NCBI GenBank assembly: GCA_963755985.1
Contig: CAVWLO010000003.1
Span: forward strand, 62,001-126,000
Reading direction: 5' to 3'
DNA length: 64,000 nt
Source: DASXMT01 sp963755985
GTDB taxonomy: Bacteria > Actinomycetota > Acidimicrobiia > Acidimicrobiales > RAAP-2
Positions 58,700-64,000 of the stretch are shown piece after piece. Both the position numbers and the translations under genes were made by a program. Numbering within the stretch: the first letter of the stretch is position 1; every line of letters starts with the position of its first letter. Under the pieces are notes generated by a model. That model made no database searches. It saw only the letters and a list, made by a program, of their open reading frames with translations, and was not told where the DNA came from.

Positions 58700-60424
58700 G
58701 TGCCGAGGGTCCATCCACGCCAAGAAGACACCGGAGGGCCGCATGCTTCTAGTTCGTCCACCCGGGGCAACAGGCCCCCGAGGACACGTCCATCTCGAGA
58801 TACGCCAGGGTTTCGACTTAGCCAACGACGGCGTCTCGTCGTGTTCTTGGCCGTGGTGAGCGCCGCCGCGGCAATGTTCATCTTGTCGCCCTTGTCATCG
58901 GCAGAGGCCAGCGCATCCGGAGAGTCGGCCGCGACCGGTCCCCAGGACCTCACAACGGCAATAGCCGCGATCGAGAACCAGCCCCGCTACGACCACGCGA
59001 CGTGGGGATACCAGGTGCTAGATCAAAAGACAGGCCAGGTCCTGGCGTCCCAGAACGCACAGAGCATGTTCGATCCGGGATCGACGATGAAGATCTATTC
59101 GACCACGACCGCCCTACGGCTATACGGCCCGAACTACCGATTCACCACACCTGCCTACCGCGAGGGGACCATGAGCGGGAGCACACTGGACGGAAGCCTG
59201 GTGCTGGTGGGCTCCGGCGACCTCAGCCTCGGCCTTCGCGACGAGCCAAACGGGACCCTGTACTACGAGAATCTGCCACACCTGGACGAGAGCTACGCCA
59301 ACATCGGCCTCCCTGGGGCGGTTGAGCCCCCTGGAAACCCCTTAACCGGGCTAGACCAGATCGCCAACGGGGTCCGCGCATCGGGTATCACCCAGGTAAA
59401 TGGCAATGTCGTCGTCGACGATCGCCTCTTCACTCCGTACAACGGCTTCCCGGACGGGCTGATCACACCGATATGGGTGAACGAGAACCTCATCGATGCC
59501 GAGGTCACCCCGGGCTCCGTCGGCCAGGCCGCATCGGTGAGCTGGAGACCGATGACCGCGGCATACGCGTTTGCCGACCAAGTGATGACCGTAGGCGCAA
59601 ATGAATCCACCTCACTGCAGATCATTGAACCCACAGCGGGCAACCTCATCGTGACGGGACAAATCGCCGCCGGCACTGCTCCGACCCTGGTCGTGCACCA
59701 GGTCGACGACCCAGCCTCGTTCGCCCGGACAGCGTTCATCCAAGCGCTGCAGCAAGCCGGCGTGACGGTGACCGCGTCGTCGACGGGTCCGAATCCGGAG
59801 GTCCTGCTCCCGCCGAAGGCCAGCTACCAGGCAAGCGCCATGGTCGGAAAGTACGTATCCCCGCCCTTGTCGCAGTTCATCAATCTCATTTTGAAGGTGA
59901 GCTACAACCGAGGTGGGGACCTCATGACCTGCCTTGCCGCGGTCAAGGCGGGGAGCACCAACTGCCAGCAGGGATTGACCGCCGAGTTGGCCACGATCAC
60001 GAAGCTCGGGATTCCATCCGAAAGCGTCTTTCCCCTCGACGGAGCAGGTTCCAACGACCAAGGGCGGACCACGGCCGCGGCGCTGGCAACCTTCCTCCGG
60101 CGCGCCAAGACGACCGGCTACGGCCGGATCCTGTATGACGCCGTCCCCGTCCTAGGCCGTAATGGCACCCTGGCGAACGTCCTCACGAAGTCGCCTGTGG
60201 CCGGACACGCGCAGCTCAAGACGGGCAACCGCGGCGTCGGCTCACCCACAAACCAGCTGATGCTGCTCGGCAACAGCCTGGCGGGATACGTCGAGACCAA
60301 GAGTGGGCGTCACGTGACGGTGGTGGTCGTCGTGAGCAACGTGCCAATCAAATCGTCCGAGACGGTCCTGTCGGTCACCGATCAGCAGGCTGAGATGGTC
60401 GCGGCCATCTATAACGATCTCTGA
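58700..60424 (+). CDS. dacB: PBP4-type D-alanyl-D-alanine carboxypeptidase/endopeptidase (DacB-like)
   Basis: The 574-residue exported serine peptidase has a basic N-terminus and a membrane or signal segment (RLVVFLAVVSAAAAMFILSPL). The three penicillin-binding motifs are present: Ser128-x-x-Lys131 in DPGSTMKIYS, SxN as SYNRGGD and KTG as QLKTGN. It trims or cuts peptidoglycan cross-links. SYNRGGD is a variant of the more usual SDNxxAE. The GTG at 58700 follows AGGGGA by six bases; this start keeps a long, hydrophilic Arg/Ser-rich leader of about 35 residues before the hydrophobic segment. It has no division-gene neighbour here. Confidence 0.88.
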   Translation: MPRVHPRQEDTGGPHASSSSTRGNRPPRTRPSRDTPGFRLSQRRRLVVFLAVVSAAAAMFILSPLSSAEASASGESAATGPQDLTTAIAAIENQPRYDHATWGYQVLDQKTGQVLASQNAQSMFDPGSTMKIYSTTTALRLYGPNYRFTTPAYREGTMSGSTLDGSLVLVGSGDLSLGLRDEPNGTLYYENLPHLDESYANIGLPGAVEPPGNPLTGLDQIANGVRASGITQVNGNVVVDDRLFTPYNGFPDGLITPIWVNENLIDAEVTPGSVGQAASVSWRPMTAAYAFADQVMTVGANESTSLQIIEPTAGNLIVTGQIAAGTAPTLVVHQVDDPASFARTAFIQALQQAGVTVTASSTGPNPEVLLPPKASYQASAMVGKYVSPPLSQFINLILKVSYNRGGDLMTCLAAVKAGSTNCQQGLTAELATITKLGIPSESVFPLDGAGSNDQGRTTAAALATFLRRAKTTGYGRILYDAVPVLGRNGTLANVLTKSPVAGHAQLKTGNRGVGSPTNQLMLLGNSLAGYVETKSGRHVTVVVVVSNVPIKSSETVLSVTDQQAEMVAAIYNDL

Positions 60425-60498
60425 CCTTTCCTCGGGCCTAAAGCCTGGGCCTCTCTGGCGTGCGCCGCGCCCTTGCATGCGGTTGGGACCCGGGCGGG

Positions 60499-60539
60499 CG
60501 CGCTCGGAGGGATTCGAACCCAACCTTCTGATCCGTAAG
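60499..60539 (-). other. 3' fragment of a tRNA-Arg(ACG) gene (att-like remnant)
   Basis: On the minus strand the segment holds TTACGGATCAGAAGGTT (anticodon loop, anticodon ACG, and 3' stem), GGTTCGAATCC-type T-loop sequence and the acceptor strand CCGAGCGCG. The 5' half of a tRNA is absent: the sequence before the anticodon loop does not pair. The T-stem is also two bases short against the usual tRNA-Arg. This is the typical part of a tRNA gene carried in attP/att sites of actinobacterial integrating elements. Confidence 0.65.
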
Positions 60540-60627
60540 CCCATTTGTCGTGTCGATCAGCGTCGATGCAATCCTCTGACTAGGGAGTTTGTTCGACGGG
60601 TGTCGGCTGGGGTCGGTCTGTGACGAG

Positions 60628-60662
60628 GGGCTTGGCTGCCACTTTGGCTGCCGCTCAGGTGG
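60628..60662. repeat. 35-bp direct repeat copy B (integration-arm-like)
   Basis: It matches 48431-48465 at 32 of 35 positions. On the minus strand two exact GGCAGCCAA motifs are spaced by 3 bases, like paired arm-type integrase sites. It lies 89 bp from the tRNA-Arg fragment. Confidence 0.75.
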
Positions 60663-61126
60663 ATGCTCTCCGCACATCACTGAGCATTTGACTATTGAAA
60701 GACGCTTCCTACTCATCACGACCGTGTCCCGTATCCCGCACGACGGTCTCTGGATTGTGGTCGTGATGCGGAGGAAGGATGTGGACCCCCGCAGATCTGG
60801 TCGATCGCCAATTTCCATTGAATGTCTTCAGTATTCGAGGTGGCGAGACTCCGCCAATCTTGCCTGGGGGGAGTTGCGCATTTCCAGACTGAGCGGAACA
60901 TCCTCAACGCGTAGTTGAACATGAATGTCGAGGTCAACGACGCAGATTGAAGTTGACGAAGCGATGGCCGCTCGCCGATGCCCAGGAACTCAACTCCCCC
61001 GACCGTATCCAGAGAAGACGATCTCCATTCAAACTTCCCTGAGCTGCGGGAACGGATATTGGGCTCACGCCTGGCTACGGGATCCGCTAGTCAGCAGTAG
61101 ACCACAGTGCCTGCAGGTCACGCGGT

Positions 61127-62230
61127 TTACCGGCCCGAGGAGTCGAGGTTCACCCCGACGTCGAGTCCGCCTTCGGATCGAGGGCGTGCGGTGATCTTGG
61201 CGTCGTGGGCGTAGGCGATGGCTTGGACGATGGCGAGGCCGAGGCCGTGACCGTCGGTGTGTGCGACGCGATGAGTGCCTGCCCGTTGGAACGGCTCAAA
61301 GAGTCGGTCGATCTCGCTGGGCGGGATAATCGAGCCGGTGTTGCTTACGGTGATGGTGGCTTGTCCTGCGGCCGAGATGGTGGCGACCTCGATCTTCCCG
61401 CCGGCGGTGTTGTGGCGCAGCGCATTGTCGACGAGGTTTGCCACCAGGAGTTCGATGAGCTCGGGGTCACCGGTGGCGGGTGCGGCGGCGAGGGTGGATT
61501 CGATATGGATCCCCCTGCGTACGGCTTCAAATCTACGTCCGGACAGAACGGTCTCAGTGACGTGAGCAAGATCGAATGGCCCCCACTGTTCGACGCCGCG
61601 CTCACTGGTGGCCAGGGTAAGGAGGGCCTGGATGAGTCGTTGTTGGTGTTCGCCGAGCGCAAGGGCCTCTTGGCAGACCGACCGCAGGGTGTCGGTGTCG
61701 GGGTCCGGGTCGGCGAGGGCGACTTCGAGGAGAGTCTGGAGGCCAGCGAGCGGGGTGCGCAGTTCGTGGGAGGCGTTGGCCACGAAGTGACGCTGCGCCT
61801 CAAACGAGGCTTCGAGCCGCCCGAAGAGGTCATCGAGGGTCTGGCCAAGCTCGGTGAGCTCGTCTTGTGGGCCCTCCAGGCCGAGACGGCGGTGGAGGTT
61901 GGTGGCAGAGATCTCGCGTGCGGCAGCGTTCATAGTGCGGAGCGGGCGAAGGAATCGGCCGGCGATCCACCACGCCATTCCCATCGCGATCGCCACGGCG
62001 ATCACACCCACGATCGCCGGTCCGACATCGAAAGGGTGACCGAATAGGCCGTTGTGCGAGGTCGCAACACCGTTGCCGTTGGTCGATCCTTGCCTGACCA
62101 GCAAGCCGCTGATGGCGAGAACGGCGACGACCAGCAGGCCGAGCAGTCCTGCGTAAAGCACGGTGAGCTGGACGCGGAGCGGGGGTCTGCGCAGGCGGGG
62201 CCTGGCTGGGGTCAAGTTGATGGCGGTCAT
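61127..62230 (-). CDS. Sensor histidine kinase
   Basis: A 367-residue two-component kinase: two membrane helices (about 20-45 and 70-90) around a short outer loop of 25 residues, a HAMP domain (RFLRPLRTMNAAAREISATNLHRRL), phospho-acceptor His155 in ANASHELRTPL, and an ATPase domain with LVANLVDNALRHN and DGHGLGLAIV. The very short loop suggests that it senses through the membrane or with a partner protein, as antibiotic or envelope-stress sensors do. Its ATG overlaps the response regulator stop by 4 bp (62227-62230). Confidence 0.93.
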   Translation of the reverse strand: MTAINLTPARPRLRRPPLRVQLTVLYAGLLGLLVVAVLAISGLLVRQGSTNGNGVATSHNGLFGHPFDVGPAIVGVIAVAIAMGMAWWIAGRFLRPLRTMNAAAREISATNLHRRLGLEGPQDELTELGQTLDDLFGRLEASFEAQRHFVANASHELRTPLAGLQTLLEVALADPDPDTDTLRSVCQEALALGEHQQRLIQALLTLATSERGVEQWGPFDLAHVTETVLSGRRFEAVRRGIHIESTLAAAPATGDPELIELLVANLVDNALRHNTAGGKIEVATISAAGQATITVSNTGSIIPPSEIDRLFEPFQRAGTHRVAHTDGHGLGLAIVQAIAYAHDAKITARPRSEGGLDVGVNLDSSGR

Positions 62231-62892
62231 CGTGTATCTCCTATCCGGTAGCCGCCCTCGCGGACGGTATGGATGACTGGGGGGTTGCCGAGCTTGGTTC
62301 GCAGCCGGTGCATGGTGTGTTTTACGGCGCTAGTGAAGGGATCGGCGGCCTCGTCCCATACCCGTTCGAGCAGCTCCTCGGCCGAGAGGACCAGGCCAGG
62401 CGAGGCGAGGAGGCATTCGAGTAGGGCGAATTCCTTGGGACTGAGGTCGAGGCGGTGCCCGGCTCGGGACGACACTCGGCGGGCTGGGTCGAGGGTGATG
62501 CCCTCGTAGGCGAGGGTGGGGGGTACTGGCGGGGTAGCTCGGCGGGCGAGGGCCCGGACTCGGGCGACCAGCTCGGCGAACGCGAACGGCTTGGGGAGGT
62601 AATCGTCCGCGCCCAATCCGAGACCGTCGACGCGGTCTTTGACCGTATCGGCGGCGGTGAGCATCAGGATCCGAACATCTGAGCGGTCAGCGACGATCTG
62701 CCGGCAGATGTCGTCGCCGTGGACGCCGGGCAGATCCCGGTCCAACACGACGACGTCATAGCGGGTGATGGCGAGGTGGCCGAGGGCATCGGTTCCGTCA
62801 AGGACGACTTCGACGGCCATGCCCTCGCGGCGCAGCCCGGTCCCGATCGAGCGGGCCAGGACCTCGAAGTCCTCGACCACCAGGACTCTCAC
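62227..62892 (-). CDS. OmpR/PhoB-family response regulator
   Basis: The 221-residue regulator has a receiver domain with Asp51 in VVVLDRDLPG as phosphorylation site and Lys101 in YLPKPFAF, and a winged-helix DNA-binding domain from TLAYEGITLDPARRVSS to the end (KEFALLECLLASPG, VWDEAADPFTSAVKHTMHRLRTKLG). It is translated together with the histidine kinase. The pair is divergent from an ABC transporter ATPase gene across 182 bp and probably controls it. Confidence 0.95.
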   Translation of the reverse strand: MRVLVVEDFEVLARSIGTGLRREGMAVEVVLDGTDALGHLAITRYDVVVLDRDLPGVHGDDICRQIVADRSDVRILMLTAADTVKDRVDGLGLGADDYLPKPFAFAELVARVRALARRATPPVPPTLAYEGITLDPARRVSSRAGHRLDLSPKEFALLECLLASPGLVLSAEELLERVWDEAADPFTSAVKHTMHRLRTKLGNPPVIHTVREGGYRIGDTR

Positions 62893-63074
62893 TGGCTGCC
62901 CCCGTTCATGGTGTGGGTAGTGCAGCGTTGCGGGCTGCCGGTTCGACGTGTCATGGGCTCAAGCATGCCGGGTGGTCGGTCGCAACCAGGTATCAACGGC
63001 TGCGACCTAGTTGGAACCGGCCATGTCGTACAACGATCTCCGACCCGTCCCAGAGACCAAGAACGGACGACTAC

Positions 63075-64000
63075 ATGATCGAACAGACCATCGAAGTTAC
63101 CGACCTGCGCAAGCGGTTCGGCCCTACCCAGGCCCTCGACGGCATGACCTTCACCGTCGCACCCGGAACGGTGACCGGCTTCGTCGGCCCCAACGGAGCC
63201 GGCAAGTCCACCACCATCCGTGTGATCCTCGGCCTCGACGCCCCCGACCAGGGTCGGGCGCTGGTCGGAGGGCAGGTCTATCACCGCCTGCAGTATCCAC
63301 TGCGCCACGTCGGCGCGCTGGTCGACGCCGCAGCCCTCCAACCCAGTCGCACCGGACGCAACCACCTGCTCTGGATGGCCCGCTCCCAGAAGATGACCGC
63401 CAGCCGGGTCGATGAGGTGATCGAGCTGGTCGGCCTCACCAGCGCGGCGCGGCGTAAGGCAGGTGGGTACTCGCTGGGGATGCGTCAACGTCTCGGAATC
63501 GCAGCCGCGATGCTCGGAGACCCGCCGGTGTTGATCCTGGACGAGCCGTTCAACGGCATGGACCCCGAAGGGATCATCTGGATCCGCTGGTTCCTTCGCT
63601 CGCTCGCCGCCGAAGGACGGTCGGTGCTCGTGTCCAGCCATCTGATGGGCGAGTTGGAGGACATGGCCGACCAGGTGGTGGTAGTCGGTCGCGGCAAGGT
63701 CCTCGCCGACGCCACCGTCGCGGAGTTGGTTGCCCGCGCCTCGGGCGACCAAGTCCTGCTCCGCACGCCAGCGCCAGACGACGCGGTCAAGGCGCTCCAA
63801 CGCGCCCGCGCCGCCGCGATGGTCATCGACCGCAACACCCTCAGCGTGACCGGGATCGAAGCGCCACGCGTCGTGGAGATCCTCGGTCAGGCGGGCGTCG
63901 CCTTCTCCGAGGTCACCGCCCAGCGGGCGAGCCTGGAGGACGTCTACCTCCAGCAAACCGGCGGCGAGGCAGAGTTTCGCGCGACCACAGATGGACAGGC
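63075..64000 (+). CDS. ABC transporter ATP-binding protein, 3' end beyond window
   Basis: The 308 visible residues form an ABC ATPase of the drug/antibiotic exporter type: IEVTDLRKRFGPTQALDGMTF, Walker A in GPNGAGKST, signature YSLGMRQRLGIAAAML, Walker B in VLILDEPFNGMDPEG and the switch His in LVSSHLMGE. The C-terminal extension (LEDVYLQQTGG) is typical of bacitracin/lantibiotic-exporter ATPases, whose permease gene normally follows. Its placement opposite an OmpR-type pair fits an envelope-stress or antibiotic-response module. The frame is open at base 64000. Confidence 0.93.
   Translation, partial: MIEQTIEVTDLRKRFGPTQALDGMTFTVAPGTVTGFVGPNGAGKSTTIRVILGLDAPDQGRALVGGQVYHRLQYPLRHVGALVDAAALQPSRTGRNHLLWMARSQKMTASRVDEVIELVGLTSAARRKAGGYSLGMRQRLGIAAAMLGDPPVLILDEPFNGMDPEGIIWIRWFLRSLAAEGRSVLVSSHLMGELEDMADQVVVVGRGKVLADATVAELVARASGDQVLLRTPAPDDAVKALQRARAAAMVIDRNTLSVTGIEAPRVVEILGQAGVAFSEVTAQRASLEDVYLQQTGGEAEFRATTDGQ

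Larger units (their letters stand above)
60425..61126. other. Gene-free region with integration remnants
   Basis: These 702 bases hold no supported gene. They contain the tRNA-Arg 3' fragment (60499-60539) and repeat copy B (60628-60662). The part from about 60.65 to 61.1 kb is noticeably less GC-rich than its surroundings and reads as decayed DNA with many stops in all frames. Confidence 0.6.

Noticed and set aside
60499..60600. Intact tRNA-Arg gene
   Set aside because: The 5' acceptor, D-arm and 5' anticodon strand are missing and the T-stem is short; only the 3' part is present.

Overview
The window is high-GC, gene-dense bacterial DNA with frequent GTG/TTG starts and 1-4 bp stop/start overlaps. 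It carries F420-type enzymes (two LLM oxidoreductases, one PPOX protein), many SDRs and amidohydrolases, a Ser/Thr kinase and a MarP-like protease. This fits an actinobacterium, and I infer an uncultured Acidimicrobiia-like lineage. No rRNA, intact tRNA, CRISPR array or complete insertion sequence was seen.

Layout. 1-15 kb is cell-envelope and signalling: a GH15 hydrolase cut by the left edge, a MarP-like protease, an RDD membrane protein, a Pro-rich Ser/Thr kinase, and a minus-strand operon of a large Fn3/IPT anchored protein, MoxR ATPase, DUF58 protein and a transglutaminase-like membrane protein that appears to lack the catalytic Cys and His. 15-20 kb is mixed: SDR, SirB1-like, ARPP-1 and SDR-DUF2867 proteins. 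20-39 kb is a dense catabolic region: a flavin oxidase, VOC enzyme, amidohydrolases, PPOX, a questin-oxidase-like protein behind a 37-bp palindrome, three SDRs, an ALDH, two N-acyl-D-amino-acid-deacylase-like proteins, and a five-gene LLM/TauD/TetR/cyclase/SnoaL operon. The set suggests stepwise oxidation and ring or amide hydrolysis of an unknown carbon source. 40-44 kb holds a DNA-repair operon: LigD-type polymerase, HhH-PHP nuclease, LigC-type ligase and a PRC-barrel protein.

45-61 kb looks like accessory DNA: a solitary ArdC-like antirestriction protein, coding debris, a Tat-exported phospholipase C, two tandem paralogues that join a TerB-like helical domain to a COQ4-type HDxxHx11E domain (the most novel item here), a FluG-like amidohydrolase and glutamine-synthetase-family pair, a glycerol-dehydrogenase-like protein, a RecB-nuclease/helicase fusion and a PBP4-type peptidase. 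A 35-bp direct repeat (48.4 and 60.6 kb) and a 3' fragment of a tRNA-Arg gene (60.5 kb) look like remnants of site-specific integration. 61-64 kb has an OmpR/histidine-kinase pair divergent from an ABC transporter ATPase cut by the right edge.

All function calls come from reading translated motifs by eye; no database search was run.
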